The translations under genes were made by a program, and so were the position numbers. This document shows positions 29,038 to 38,217 of a stretch of 64,000 nucleotides of DNA, in pieces. The notes below the pieces were generated by a model, which was not told the DNA's origin, did not search any database, and saw only the letters and a list, made by a program, of their open reading frames with translations. Each line of letters opens with the position of its first letter. Position 1 is the stretch's first letter. Origin of the DNA: Flavobacterium beibuense (GTDB lineage: Bacteria > Bacteroidota > Bacteroidia > Flavobacteriales > Flavobacteriaceae); NCBI RefSeq assembly GCF_004151245.1, contig NZ_JUIW01000006.1, forward strand, positions 186,001 to 250,000, given 5' to 3'.

Positions 29038-29146
29038 TATTGTATAGATGTCAGTTGGATGTTTACGAATATAATTATAAATACTCTCTATTTTATGATA
29101 AATTTATATTATTGAAACTCCTGTAGCACATTCAATAGAAATGTAT

Positions 29147-29154
29147 TATATTTG
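29147..29154 (+). promoter_or_regulatory. guaB promoter, -7 element TATATTTG
   Basis: Exact TAnnTTTG match 26 bases before the ATG at 29180. It lies after the in-frame ATG at 29141, which supports the later start. Confidence 0.55.
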
Positions 29155-29179
29155 CATGCAATTTAACGACAATTGCAAC

Positions 29180-30652
29180 ATGAAAGCACACACAACTAAA
29201 ATCATCGGTGAAGGTCTAACTTACGATGATGTACTGCTGGTTCCAAATTATTCTGAGGTACTTCCGCGCGAAGTAAGTATCAAATCTAAATTCTCAAAAA
29301 ACATAACATTAAACGTGCCTATCGTTTCGGCGGCTATGGACACGGTGACTGAAAGCGCTATGGCTATTGCTATGGCTCGTGAAGGTGGTATAGGTGTATT
29401 ACATAAAAATATGACTATTGAGCACCAGGCTGCAGAGGTAAGAAAAGTGAAAAGGGCAGAGTCGGGTATGATTATAGATCCTGTTACGCTTCCTCTTAAT
29501 GCAACTGTTGCTGATGCTAAAAATGCAATGCGTGAGTTTGGTATAGGTGGTATACCTGTAGTAGATGAAAACGGAATACTTAAAGGTATTGTTACTAATC
29601 GTGACCTTCGTTTTGAAAAAGACGGTTCACGCTCTATAGTTGAAGTAATGACTTCAGAAAACCTTGTAACGGCAGGTGAGGGTACAACCCTTGAGGTTGC
29701 CGAAGGTATTCTTCAGGAACATAAAATTGAAAAATTACCTGTTGTAAATGGTGACTACAAACTTGTAGGCCTTATTACATTTAGGGATATTACTAAACTT
29801 ACACAAAAACCTATCGCTAACAAAGATACTTTCGGAAGACTGAGAGTAGCTGCTGCTTTAGGTGTTACTGCTGATGCTGTACAAAGGGCAGAAGCGCTTG
29901 TAAATGCCGGAGTTGATGCTGTTATTATTGATACGGCTCACGGACATACAAGAGGTGTTGTAAGTGTGTTGAAAGAAGTAAAAGCTAAATTCCCTCAGCT
30001 TGATGTTGTAGTAGGTAATATTGCTACTCCTGAAGCTGCTCTATACCTTGCAGAAAATGGTGCCGATGCTGTAAAAGTAGGTATTGGTCCCGGTTCAATA
30101 TGTACTACACGTGTAGTTGCAGGTGTTGGTTTCCCTCAGTTCTCTGCGGTGCTTGAAGTAGCTGCTGCATTAAAAGGTACAGGTGTTCCTGTAATTGCAG
30201 ATGGTGGTATCCGTTATACGGGTGATATTCCTAAGGCACTTGCTGCAGGGGCCGACTGCGTTATGCTTGGTTCGTTACTAGCAGGTACTAAAGAATCTCC
30301 TGGAGAGACAATCATATTTGAAGGAAGGAAGTTTAAATCTTATCGTGGTATGGGATCTGTTGAGGCTATGAAAGAAGGTTCTAAAGATCGTTACTTCCAG
30401 GATGTTGAGGATGATGTTAAGAAACTTGTTCCGGAAGGAATCGTTGGCCGAGTACCATACAAAGGAGAGCTTTTTGAAAGTATGCTTCAGTTTGTAGGAG
30501 GTCTTCGTGCAGGTATGGGTTACTGTGGTGCTAAAGATATCCCTACACTACAGGAAACAAGCCGTTTTGTACGTTTAACGTCAAGCGGTATATCTGAGAG
30601 CCATCCTCACAATGTGACTATCACTAAAGAGGCTCCAAACTATTCAAGATAA
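29180..30652 (+). CDS. guaB: IMP dehydrogenase
   Basis: GuaB converts IMP to XMP with NAD+, the committed step of GMP synthesis. The 490-residue protein has a TIM barrel with two CBS domains inserted (about 95-215: [38 protein letters not shown]). Catalytic Cys is in [12 protein letters not shown], the flap includes RGMGSVEAM, and YRGMGS/GRVPYKG segments are as expected. The start at 29180 gives the usual length; the longer frame would start at 29141, upstream of the -7 promoter element. A strong terminator follows. Confidence 0.97.
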   Translation: MKAHTTKIIGEGLTYDDVLLVPNYSEVLPREVSIKSKFSKNITLNVPIVSAAMDTVTESAMAIAMAREGGIGVLHKNMTIEHQAAEVRKVKRAESGMIIDPVTLPLNATVADAKNAMREFGIGGIPVVDENGILKGIVTNRDLRFEKDGSRSIVEVMTSENLVTAGEGTTLEVAEGILQEHKIEKLPVVNGDYKLVGLITFRDITKLTQKPIANKDTFGRLRVAAALGVTADAVQRAEALVNAGVDAVIIDTAHGHTRGVVSVLKEVKAKFPQLDVVVGNIATPEAALYLAENGADAVKVGIGPGSICTTRVVAGVGFPQFSAVLEVAAALKGTGVPVIADGGIRYTGDIPKALAAGADCVMLGSLLAGTKESPGETIIFEGRKFKSYRGMGSVEAMKEGSKDRYFQDVEDDVKKLVPEGIVGRVPYKGELFESMLQFVGGLRAGMGYCGAKDIPTLQETSRFVRLTSSGISESHPHNVTITKEAPNYSR

Positions 30653-30683
30653 GACGGAAAGTCGAAAGACTTAAATCATAAAG

Positions 30684-30712
30684 AAAAAGCAGAAGTACTA
30701 CTTCTGCTTTTT
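30684..30712 (+). terminator. Rho-independent terminator after guaB
   Basis: Near-perfect inverted repeat (AAAAAGCAGAA / TTCTGCTTTTT, arms extendable to GTA/TAC around the centre) with a T-run, 32 bases after the guaB stop and close to the convergent antiporter gene end. Confidence 0.85.
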
Positions 30713-30734
30713 GTATTTATTGTATAGGCTCTTT

Positions 30735-32627
30735 TTATTTTTTGCTTTGTGAGTTTTCGAGGTTTTCTTTTCTCAGGTCTTCACTTTCCCAGGCATGATC
30801 ATTAGCGCCAAGCTGTGCATAAAGGTCATTTTTAAGTAGTTGCTCCTGCATTTCAATCTCTTCTTTTGCAGTCATAAGAAAGGCTTTTTTATCATGGCGT
30901 TTTTGAGAAAGTCGTAATACGGCCTGCTCGTCATATTTTATGAAGCGTTGTCCCTGTCTGGTGGCAGTATAACGGCGATGGCCCAGTTCCACTAAGGCAT
31001 CTACGCCTAAATGGACTGCACTATACAGGTTTTCACGATAAAACTGATTAATACCCATATCCACAAGCTCAAAAGCATTGCTGCGGTTTCTTGCCCTTGC
31101 CAATATCTTTAGGTGAGGGAAATGCTTGCGTATCATCTCTACAACGATAAGGTTTACTGCCGGGTTGTCTATCGCGGCAATAAAGAGCTTGGCATCTTCA
31201 CAACCCGCTGCTTTAAGCAGTTCGAGTCTTGAGGCGTCTCCATAATATACCTTAAAGCCCATTTTACGCAGGGAATCTACCCTGTCAGAGTCCATATCCA
31301 ATACCGTTGCCCCAATACCATTTGTTTTTAGTAAACGGCCTATGGTACTGCCAAAGTTCCCGAATCCGGCAATGATAACATCGTTCTTTTCATTTTCAAT
31401 GTCATCATAATTTTTATTTGACTGTTTCTCTTTAACCCCAAAATAAGGGTCTATCCATTTTTCGTTTATCAGTAATAAAATGGGTGTACCCAGCATACTT
31501 AATGCTATTACTGCCATCATCTGGCTGGCGAGGTAAGTAGGCATAAGGTTAAGCTGTGTAGCAAAGCTCAGTATTACAAAACCAAACTCACCTCCCTGGC
31601 TCAATGCAAAGGAGAACAGTAGGTTTTGATCGGAACTCTTTTTATATATCTTACCAATGCCCAATAGGACAAAGAATTTTATAACGTTAAACAGCGTACA
31701 GAAAACAATGATAAACACAGGGTCTACCATTATAAGACTAAAGTTAATGGAAGCACCTACGCCAATAAAGAAAAGCCCTAAAAGTAATCCTTTAAAGGGG
31801 GCAATATCGCCTTCCAACTCGTGCCTGAACTCGCTGTTTGCCAATACCACACCCGCCATAAATGCACCAAGTGCGGGGCTTAGTCCGACTAACTGCATAA
31901 TATAGGAAACGGCAAGTACTAATAAAAGGGCAGAGGCTGTAAAGAGTTCCTGTAGCCTTGTGTTGGCAATTACATGTAACAGCGGGACTATTATAAAACG
32001 TCCGGCAAGGTAAATAAGCCCTATAGTACCAAATACAATAAGGGTTTGCAGCCAGCCTTGTAAATTTGATATAAGCGATTCGTTTACGCCTGTATTTTGA
32101 ACACCTTCAACAGCCAGCAATGGTAATATTGCCAGTATAGGTATTACGGCTATATCCTGAAACAATAAGACAGCAAATGCCGAACGGCCCATTGAGGTTT
32201 GTGATAATCCTTTCTCTTTAAGGGTTTGCAGTACAATAGCGGTTGAGGACAGTGTTAATGCCAGTGCAACAGCAAGTGTGGCCTGCCATTCCCAACGTAA
32301 CACCAGTAAACAGGCTACAAAAAGGATAATACAGGTGCCGAATACCTGTAATGAACCCATGCCGACAATAAACCGTCGCATTTTCCAAAACTTATAAGGG
32401 TCGAGTTCCAGTCCGATAAGGAAAAGCATCATTACCACACCAAATTCGGCAAAGTGCATAATGTCTTCACCTTCCTGGCCAATAAGCCCCAATACAAACG
32501 GTCCTATTAGTATACCTGCAAAGAGGTAGCCTAATATGGAACTTAATCCAAATTTTTTGGCAATAGGTACGCATATAACGGCTGCAGCCAGATAAATTAT
32601 CGACTCAAAGAAAAATCCGGTTTCCAT
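30735..32627 (-). CDS. CPA2-family K+/H+ antiporter (Kef-type) with RCK domain
   Basis: The 630-residue membrane protein has a 12-13-helix exchanger domain (about 1-390) with the family pattern GLELDP near residue 75 and a C-terminal TrkA-N/RCK domain (about 410-530) with nucleotide fold VIIAGFGNFGSTIG. This is the architecture of KefB/KefC, potassium-efflux systems that protect against electrophiles. The flavodoxin-like partner encoded immediately upstream (32634) supports this. Whether the gate responds to glutathione, as in E. coli, is uncertain in this phylum; the ligand may differ. Confidence 0.92.
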   Translation of the reverse strand: METGFFFESIIYLAAAVICVPIAKKFGLSSILGYLFAGILIGPFVLGLIGQEGEDIMHFAEFGVVMMLFLIGLELDPYKFWKMRRFIVGMGSLQVFGTCIILFVACLLVLRWEWQATLAVALALTLSSTAIVLQTLKEKGLSQTSMGRSAFAVLLFQDIAVIPILAILPLLAVEGVQNTGVNESLISNLQGWLQTLIVFGTIGLIYLAGRFIIVPLLHVIANTRLQELFTASALLLVLAVSYIMQLVGLSPALGAFMAGVVLANSEFRHELEGDIAPFKGLLLGLFFIGVGASINFSLIMVDPVFIIVFCTLFNVIKFFVLLGIGKIYKKSSDQNLLFSFALSQGGEFGFVILSFATQLNLMPTYLASQMMAVIALSMLGTPILLLINEKWIDPYFGVKEKQSNKNYDDIENEKNDVIIAGFGNFGSTIGRLLKTNGIGATVLDMDSDRVDSLRKMGFKVYYGDASRLELLKAAGCEDAKLFIAAIDNPAVNLIVVEMIRKHFPHLKILARARNRSNAFELVDMGINQFYRENLYSAVHLGVDALVELGHRRYTATRQGQRFIKYDEQAVLRLSQKRHDKKAFLMTAKEEIEMQEQLLKNDLYAQLGANDHAWESEDLRKENLENSQSKK

Positions 32628-32633
32628 AGTTTT

Positions 32634-33236
32634 TTAGCCTAGTTTAGTTGTGAACCAATCGTTAAAATACTGATAGTCGGATATTTCTTTAGGGTTTATG
32701 GGTTTATTAACCAGATACTCCAGTATCTGACCGTAAAGCTTTCCGTTCTCTTCATATCCTTCCGTGGTCATGGAGTGAGCGCCATGTACTATAAACGGAG
32801 GTAAATAGGTCAGGTTACAAACTTTAGCCGTTTGGTTAAACGGTTCCAGTAATTGTTGTATGGTATAACGATCGCGGCCTGTTTCGCTGTAGTTTTCCTT
32901 TCGGCCGCCGGTTGTAATAGTTTGTAGCAGCAGTTTGCCCTCAAGGGCTTTGCCGTCTTTTCCATAAGCCCAGCCGTGTTCCAGTACAATGTCTATCCAC
33001 TGTTTTAAAAGTGGGGGACAGCTGTACCAGTACATAGGATGATGCCAGATGATGATGTCGTGAAGTAAAAGCAGCTCTTGTTCACGCTGCATATCAACAT
33101 CAAATTCCGGATATTCCTGGTACAGGTCGTGAAACGTGATGTTAGGATTATCCGGAATGTGTTTTACAAGTACGTCATTAAGGTTCGATTTCTCGAATAG
33201 CGGGTGAGCGAAGAGAATAAGAACCCTGTTTGGCAT
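32634..33236 (-). CDS. Kef-associated flavodoxin-like quinone reductase (KefF/KefG type)
   Basis: A 200-residue NAD(P)H:quinone-oxidoreductase-like flavoprotein: FAHPLFEKSNLND near the start, a WHHPMYWYSCPPLLKQWIDIVLEHGWAYG flavin-binding stretch, and LLQTITTGGRKENY. These are the signature of KefF/KefG, which binds the cytoplasmic side of the Kef antiporter and stimulates it. It lies 6 bases before the antiporter ATG in the same operon, which strongly supports the pairing. Confidence 0.9.
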   Translation of the reverse strand: MPNRVLILFAHPLFEKSNLNDVLVKHIPDNPNITFHDLYQEYPEFDVDMQREQELLLLHDIIIWHHPMYWYSCPPLLKQWIDIVLEHGWAYGKDGKALEGKLLLQTITTGGRKENYSETGRDRYTIQQLLEPFNQTAKVCNLTYLPPFIVHGAHSMTTEGYEENGKLYGQILEYLVNKPINPKEISDYQYFNDWFTTKLG

Positions 33237-33251
33237 ACATTGTGTTTGTTG

Positions 33252-34604
33252 TTATGGTAATATACCTAAATAATTGGAAGGAGTAATTCTCATTAACTCC
33301 TCTTTAACGCTGTCTTTAACGTTAAGTGTTCCTATAAAGGCATGTATAGATTCCTTATTAATCACGTGGTTTGTCCTTGTAAGATCCTTAAGTGCCTCAT
33401 ACGGATTTGGATAACCTTCGCGACGTAGTATGGTTTGAATAGCCTCAGCCACTACAGCCCAGTTTCTCTCAAGATCTTCCTCAAATTTGTCAGCATTTAA
33501 AAGAAGCTTGTTAAGCCCTTTAAGTGTAGCTTCAAAAGCAATAATAGTGTGGCCAATAGGCACCCCTACATTTCTTAGTACCGTACTGTCTGTAAGGTCA
33601 CGCTGTAATCTTGAAACCGGAAGCTTTGCAGCAAGGTGTTCAAAAATAGCGTTTGCTATACCCAGGTTACCTTCTGAGTTTTCAAAATCGATAGGGTTTA
33701 CTTTATGTGGCATTGCAGAAGACCCAATCTCTCCGGCTTTAATTTTTTGCTTAAAGTAATCCATAGACACGTATGTCCATATATCCCTGTCAAGGTCTAG
33801 TATAATGTTGTTGATGCGTTTTAAGGCATCAAAAAAGGCTGCGAAATGGTCGTAGTGCTCAATTTGCGTAGTAGGGAATGAGTGTTTAAGCCCTAATGTA
33901 CCTTCAACAAAATCATTACCGAATTTTCTCCAGTCGTTTTGCGGATAAGCGATAAAATGCGCATTAAAGTTACCTGTTGCACCACCAAACTTAGCTGCAA
34001 ACGGTACGTTGAATAACAGTCGAAGCTGCTCTTCAAGCCTTTCAACAAATACAAGTATCTCTTTACCCAAGCGTGTAGGCGATGCCGGCTGGCCGTGAGT
34101 ACGGGCAAGCATAGGTACATCTTTCCATTCAATGCTTAGTTCTTTAAGTTTAGAGATAACGCTTATCAGCGTTGGCATGTATACGTTTTCAAACGCTTCT
34201 TTTGTAGAAAGCGGAATAGCTGTGTTGTTAATATCCTGAGAAGTTAGTCCAAAGTGGATAAACTCTTTGTACTGCTCAAGCTTAAGCTTATCAAAAGCCG
34301 ATTTTATAAAGTACTCAACCGCTTTTACATCGTGGTTGGTTGTTTTTTCAATTTCTTTTATCTGAAGTGCATCTTCTGAAGTGAAGTTTCTGTAAATATC
34401 GCGCAGCGGCTCAAAAACAGATTTGTCAACTCCCGCAAGCTGTGGTAACGGAAGTTCGCATAAGGCGATAAAATATTCAATCTCTACAAGCACCCTGTAC
34501 TTAATAAGTGCTTCTTCAGAAAAATACCCTGATAATGATACGGTTTTATTTCTATATCTCCCGTCTATTGGGGAAATGGCATTCAGTTCAGATAAACTTT
34601 GCAT
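33252..34604 (-). CDS. purB: Adenylosuccinate lyase
   Basis: PurB catalyses two fumarate-releasing steps of purine synthesis (SAICAR to AICAR, adenylosuccinate to AMP). The 450-residue protein has AISPIDGRYR, TTNHDVKAVEYF, FGLTSQDINNTA, RTHGQPASPTRLGKE, and the signature loop GSSAMPHKVNPIDFENSEGN. Length is the family norm of the bacterial long form. It is 15 bases upstream of the Kef partner gene, so the three minus-strand genes may form one transcription unit. Confidence 0.96.
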   Translation of the reverse strand: MQSLSELNAISPIDGRYRNKTVSLSGYFSEEALIKYRVLVEIEYFIALCELPLPQLAGVDKSVFEPLRDIYRNFTSEDALQIKEIEKTTNHDVKAVEYFIKSAFDKLKLEQYKEFIHFGLTSQDINNTAIPLSTKEAFENVYMPTLISVISKLKELSIEWKDVPMLARTHGQPASPTRLGKEILVFVERLEEQLRLLFNVPFAAKFGGATGNFNAHFIAYPQNDWRKFGNDFVEGTLGLKHSFPTTQIEHYDHFAAFFDALKRINNIILDLDRDIWTYVSMDYFKQKIKAGEIGSSAMPHKVNPIDFENSEGNLGIANAIFEHLAAKLPVSRLQRDLTDSTVLRNVGVPIGHTIIAFEATLKGLNKLLLNADKFEEDLERNWAVVAEAIQTILRREGYPNPYEALKDLTRTNHVINKESIHAFIGTLNVKDSVKEELMRITPSNYLGILP

Positions 34605-34633
34605 TGTCTTTTGTTTAAAATAACGTATTTGCG

Positions 34634-34641
34634 CAAAGATA
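34634..34641 (-). promoter_or_regulatory. purB promoter, -7 element TATCTTTG
   Basis: On the minus strand TATCTTTG, an exact TAnnTTTG match, 29 bases before the purB ATG. No TTG at suitable spacing was found. Confidence 0.5.
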
Positions 34642-34748
34642 AACTTTTACAGGCAATTAAAGAAACCGCAAAGTCAATTAAATTGCCTTTATTTAATACT
34701 AAAACGGCTACATAGCAGTTAATAAAAGAAACCAAAACCACACTTGCC

Positions 34749-35198
34749 ATGAAAAGACTTTTTTTGCTTTCCCTGTTTTTTGTAATCCTTACTTCATTTA
34801 AACCCAATAGCAATTCTTTTGACACTTTTGTAGCCGAAAACAAAGGCAAAGTAATACTTGTTGACTTTTGGGCAAGCTGGTGCGGGCCTTGCCGACAGGA
34901 ACTGAATAAATTACCTAAGTTTAAAAGAAAGTTTGAAGGTAAGGGTGTAGTGTATGTCTATATCTCAATGGATATTGAAGAAGATAAATGGAAAAAGGCG
35001 ATTGAGGAAGAAGGTCTTAGTAACGATACCCATTTTTTAGGTAAGTCTATTAAAGAATCGAAGGTGTTAAAAGGTCAGTCGGTTAGGGCTATCCCGAGGT
35101 ATATGATAATCAATAAAAAGGGAGAGCTTGTAAATGCCGATGCCCCGCGTTACGGAAAAGATCTGGCAAAAGAAATTAAAAAATATCTGGAGGAATAA
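34749..35198 (+). CDS. TlpA-like periplasmic thioredoxin
   Basis: The 149-residue protein has a signal peptide (MKRLFLLSLFFVILTSF) and a TlpA/ResA-type thioredoxin domain with active site ASWCGPCRQEL, then SIKESKVLKGQSVRAIPRYMIINKKGEL with the cis-Pro. It reduces disulphides in the periplasm. It is the first of three AT-rich same-strand genes; its last 54 bases are almost identical to the end of the second gene. Confidence 0.88.
   Translation: MKRLFLLSLFFVILTSFKPNSNSFDTFVAENKGKVILVDFWASWCGPCRQELNKLPKFKRKFEGKGVVYVYISMDIEEDKWKKAIEEEGLSNDTHFLGKSIKESKVLKGQSVRAIPRYMIINKKGELVNADAPRYGKDLAKEIKKYLEE
35145..35198 (+). repeat. Duplicated gene end, copy A
   Basis: The last 54 bases of the first thioredoxin gene match the last 54 bases of the second (36580-36633) with 3 differences, including the terminal peptide DLAKEI-KYLEE and the stop. 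The identity is much higher here than in the rest of the thioredoxin domains, pointing to recent gene conversion or a small duplication. Confidence 0.8.
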
Positions 35199-35199
35199 C

Positions 35200-36633
35200 A
35201 TGATAAAAATGATTTTTAAACACATCTTACTTTACACTATATTGATATCTGTATTTATTTCCTGTGGTAATAAAAATGAGGAAATAAAGGAACTCAATAA
35301 AATTAATCAAAATCATGTAGTGTTGATATTTGAAAAGAATGACGAAAAGCTAAAAAGTCTTTATTTATCAAAGGGTAAAGTATCCTATTGTCCTTTTGAT
35401 GATTATGAAGCTAGATATTTTACTCCCCACCTGACTGGCGATACTATTACTATTAAAATGGATAAGCCTGCGTTATATTTAACCCATTTGTATAAAGAGG
35501 CTGAAACAGCAAATTATTTATTTAAAAAAGGAGATACAGTTGTTTTTACCTATAAGGAAGGAGTTCCGTCGGTAAAAGTAAAAAACAGGGTTTCTCTTAA
35601 ATACGACACTGATTTTTCTGTTTCCTTTGAATCTAAAAAGCCTTTGGGATATGTTGAGTTTTTTGTTATAAACAAAAAATGGCGTACTGAGGAAGAAAAA
35701 GAAAAATATAAAAAAGAAGAGGCACTCTATTTTTCAAATACTGTTAAGAGTTTAGATTCCTTATTAGTTAAGGGGGAAATATCTAAAGAAGTATATGCTG
35801 CGCATAAAGCTAATAACAAATATTATAAGATAAATACAGAAAAATTGGTTTTTGATTTTGAAGGATTAATTAAACAAGAGGTTCAGTATGACGAATTTTT
35901 GTTTTTAGGAAGTTATAGGTATTTCTTAGAAAACTATGTTTATTATAAATATGGAATTTCACTATTGGATGATATTGACCCTTTTAGTTATGATATGAAG
36001 GCTGCTTTTGATTCTGTTTATAGTTCACAAGATTTTTCACCTAAGTGTAAAGAATTCCTTTTGACTGAGTTCTTTACAGAGATGGCTAAAACAGGTATTT
36101 CGACTAAAAATGACTTTGAAAAATTACAGGAAACCGTAAAGAATAAAGAGCTCATTAAAAGTTTGAAAAGAGATTATCTTCTGGATTTAGAAGAGGTAAG
36201 GAAAAAATCAGATAGTGTATATCTTATGAGCCACGATAAAAAGATTATTTCCCTTAATCAGCTTTTAAAAGAAAATGAAGGGCATGTTATTTATATAGAT
36301 TTTTGGGCAAGTTGGTGTGCGCCTTGCATAAAAAATCTGCCTGAATCTTTAGAACTTAAAAAGGAGTATGAAAAGCAGGGAGTGAAGTTTTTATATCTTT
36401 CTATAGATAAAAATTTAGAGGAATGGCAAAAATCAATTAGAGATGAAAAACTACCTTATACTGACTGCTTTCTGGCTGTAAATTATCCGTCATCTAATTT
36501 TTATAAAAAGATGAAATTAAACAGTATTCCCAGATATATGCTTGTTAATAAAAAAGGAGAGTTCATAAATACGGACGCTCCGCGTTACAGAAAAGATCTG
36601 GCAAAAGAAATTGAAAAATATCTGGAGGAGTAA
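35200..36633 (+). CDS. Lipoprotein with C-terminal TlpA-like thioredoxin domain
   Basis: The 477-residue protein has a lipoprotein signal peptide (ISVFISC, Cys 23), an unknown beta-rich and helical N-terminal part (about 25-330), and a TlpA thioredoxin domain at about 350-477 with active site ASWCAPCIKNL. This large N-terminal region plus thioredoxin layout is common in Bacteroidota and often annotated only as TlpA disulphide reductase. The start at 35200 is one base after the previous stop (TAACATG), preceded by a purine-rich GGAGG, a better SD than usual here. The tail of both thioredoxin domains is nearly identical. Confidence 0.85.
   Translation: MIKMIFKHILLYTILISVFISCGNKNEEIKELNKINQNHVVLIFEKNDEKLKSLYLSKGKVSYCPFDDYEARYFTPHLTGDTITIKMDKPALYLTHLYKEAETANYLFKKGDTVVFTYKEGVPSVKVKNRVSLKYDTDFSVSFESKKPLGYVEFFVINKKWRTEEEKEKYKKEEALYFSNTVKSLDSLLVKGEISKEVYAAHKANNKYYKINTEKLVFDFEGLIKQEVQYDEFLFLGSYRYFLENYVYYKYGISLLDDIDPFSYDMKAAFDSVYSSQDFSPKCKEFLLTEFFTEMAKTGISTKNDFEKLQETVKNKELIKSLKRDYLLDLEEVRKKSDSVYLMSHDKKIISLNQLLKENEGHVIYIDFWASWCAPCIKNLPESLELKKEYEKQGVKFLYLSIDKNLEEWQKSIRDEKLPYTDCFLAVNYPSSNFYKKMKLNSIPRYMLVNKKGEFINTDAPRYRKDLAKEIEKYLEE
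36580..36633 (+). repeat. Duplicated gene end, copy B
   Basis: See copy A at 35145-35198; 51 of 54 bases agree. The stop TAA overlaps the ATG of the next gene. Confidence 0.8.
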
Positions 36634-37493
36634 TGAGTATTATAAGAAAAATCATATATTTTATAGTAATGTTTAGTAGTGCTGCTTATGCACAACAAAA
36701 ACAAATTTGCTTTTTAGATATTATTTCTAATAAAGCTATAGATGATATTATTCTTAGAGAAAAAGAAAAGTTTTTAGGTACTACAGGTGCAGAAGGAAAA
36801 ATTATTATAGCTAATGAGGTAAAGGAGATTTATGCAAGCCACATTAATTATAAAGACACTTTGTTTACAGCTATTAAAGACACACTTTTTTTAGAGCCTT
36901 TTCAAAACGGATTGAAGGAAGTTGTAATTAATGTTAGTGATTGTGATCATTATAAAAAGTATGGTTTTGTAATAAATTTTATAGATAATAATTTACACCT
37001 AAATCCTTTCGGCAATTTTGCACATAATACCCAGGCGGCTACTTTTATTCCTGCAGATGAAAATGTTGGTAAGGACATTAAAATACTTAAATACTGGCCT
37101 ATCAATTTTTCAGGAGTTAAAAACCTAAAATATTTACCATTTAAAGCATTGCTTTATACTGTGGATACTGTTACAGGGATGCCAAAAGAAAAAATGTATG
37201 AAAGCGAAATTATAAAAAAGGAAAACAGAAAAAGATGGGTTGAGAAAAACATATTGCAAGAACATATCGTTATGCCTGAAGAGGGGATTTTTATTGTATT
37301 TGAAGTATTAGGCTGGAAAGATTATAAGCAGGAGTTTGTTCAGGCTAAATGTGGTACAATAGAAGCTGTACCTACTTTAAGTGCTAAATATCATGATGAA
37401 AACAATCCTCGTAAATCATATTACAGATACAAAGACAATGTATGGGAGTTTGTTTGCCATCATTTTATGATGGATATTGAGATGGACAAGTAG
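36633..37493 (+). CDS. Secreted protein of unknown function, redox-operon third gene
   Basis: The 286-residue protein starts with a signal peptide (IIYFIVMFSSAAYAQ) and the first mature part resembles a carboxypeptidase-regulatory-like domain (DIISNKAIDDIILREKEKFLGTTGAEGKI, ...LKEVVINV). The C-terminal half has a WVEKN...IVMPEEGIFIVFEVLGW region, and a Cys-rich-free beta pattern; I do not recognise a family for it. Its ATG overlaps the preceding stop by one base (TAATG), so translation is coupled with the thioredoxin lipoprotein. It may be a partner or substrate of the two redox proteins; this is inference only. Confidence 0.75.
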   Translation: MSIIRKIIYFIVMFSSAAYAQQKQICFLDIISNKAIDDIILREKEKFLGTTGAEGKIIIANEVKEIYASHINYKDTLFTAIKDTLFLEPFQNGLKEVVINVSDCDHYKKYGFVINFIDNNLHLNPFGNFAHNTQAATFIPADENVGKDIKILKYWPINFSGVKNLKYLPFKALLYTVDTVTGMPKEKMYESEIIKKENRKRWVEKNILQEHIVMPEEGIFIVFEVLGWKDYKQEFVQAKCGTIEAVPTLSAKYHDENNPRKSYYRYKDNVWEFVCHHFMMDIEMDK

Positions 37494-37514
37494 AGTGAAG
37501 TAAAGGAAAGTAAT

Positions 37515-38210
37515 TTAATCAAACATTTCCAACAATCTCTCTTTAACCCTTTCCATACCTTCTGAGCCCATAAGTGGAAAAACTTCCAGTTTATTTCTCA
37601 AATTAGGTATTTGGGCAGGGTTGGGGTCTATGTAATAAATAGTAGTATTTGGTCTTGCAAAATCAATAAGTCCGGCTGCTGGATATACCTGTAACGAAGT
37701 ACCTATTACAATAAGGTAATCGGCCTGATCTACAATAGTAATTGCGGGTTCTATTGCAGGGACTGCCTCACCAAACCATACAATGTGCGGTCGTAGCTGA
37801 TGCCCGTCGGTATGCAGGTCACCTTCGTTAATATCTTTAGTCCATTCTATTATGTCATTAAGGTTATTAACACTGCGGGCCTTAAGTAGTTCGCCATGCA
37901 GGTGTAAAACGTTGGTGCTTCCGGCACGTTCGTGCAGGTCGTCAACGTTTTGTGTAATAACGGTAACATCAAAATGGTTTTCCAGTTCGGCAATAATGTG
38001 GTGTGCCTTGTTAGGAACAACTTCAAAAAGCTGTTGCCTTCGTTTGTTGTAAAAATCGAGTACCAGCGAAGGGTTTTTGCGCCAACCCTCGGGAGAAGCC
38101 ACTTCCATCACGTCATGGCCCTCCCAAAGGCCGCCGGCATCACGAAATGTTTTTATTCCGCTTTCGGCGCTAACACCGGCACCCGATAATACAACAAGTT
38201 TCTTTTTCAT
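37515..38210 (-). CDS. Class III sirtuin (NAD-dependent protein deacylase) without zinc cysteines
   Basis: The 231-residue enzyme has GAGVSAESGI (10-19), TQNVDDLHERAG (86-97), the catalytic His105 in HLHGE and VIGTSLQVYPAAGL for NAD. The motif Y54-x-x-R57 (FYNKRR) is the succinyl/malonyl-binding pair of SIRT5/CobB-type enzymes, so it may remove acidic acyl groups. Remarkably no cysteine is present anywhere, so the structural Zn2+ site (four Cys) of typical sirtuins is lost. It follows the anti-sigma gene by 7 bases in the same operon. Confidence 0.9.
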   Translation of the reverse strand: MKKKLVVLSGAGVSAESGIKTFRDAGGLWEGHDVMEVASPEGWRKNPSLVLDFYNKRRQQLFEVVPNKAHHIIAELENHFDVTVITQNVDDLHERAGSTNVLHLHGELLKARSVNNLNDIIEWTKDINEGDLHTDGHQLRPHIVWFGEAVPAIEPAITIVDQADYLIVIGTSLQVYPAAGLIDFARPNTTIYYIDPNPAQIPNLRNKLEVFPLMGSEGMERVKERLLEMFD

Positions 38211-38217
38211 TTATGTA

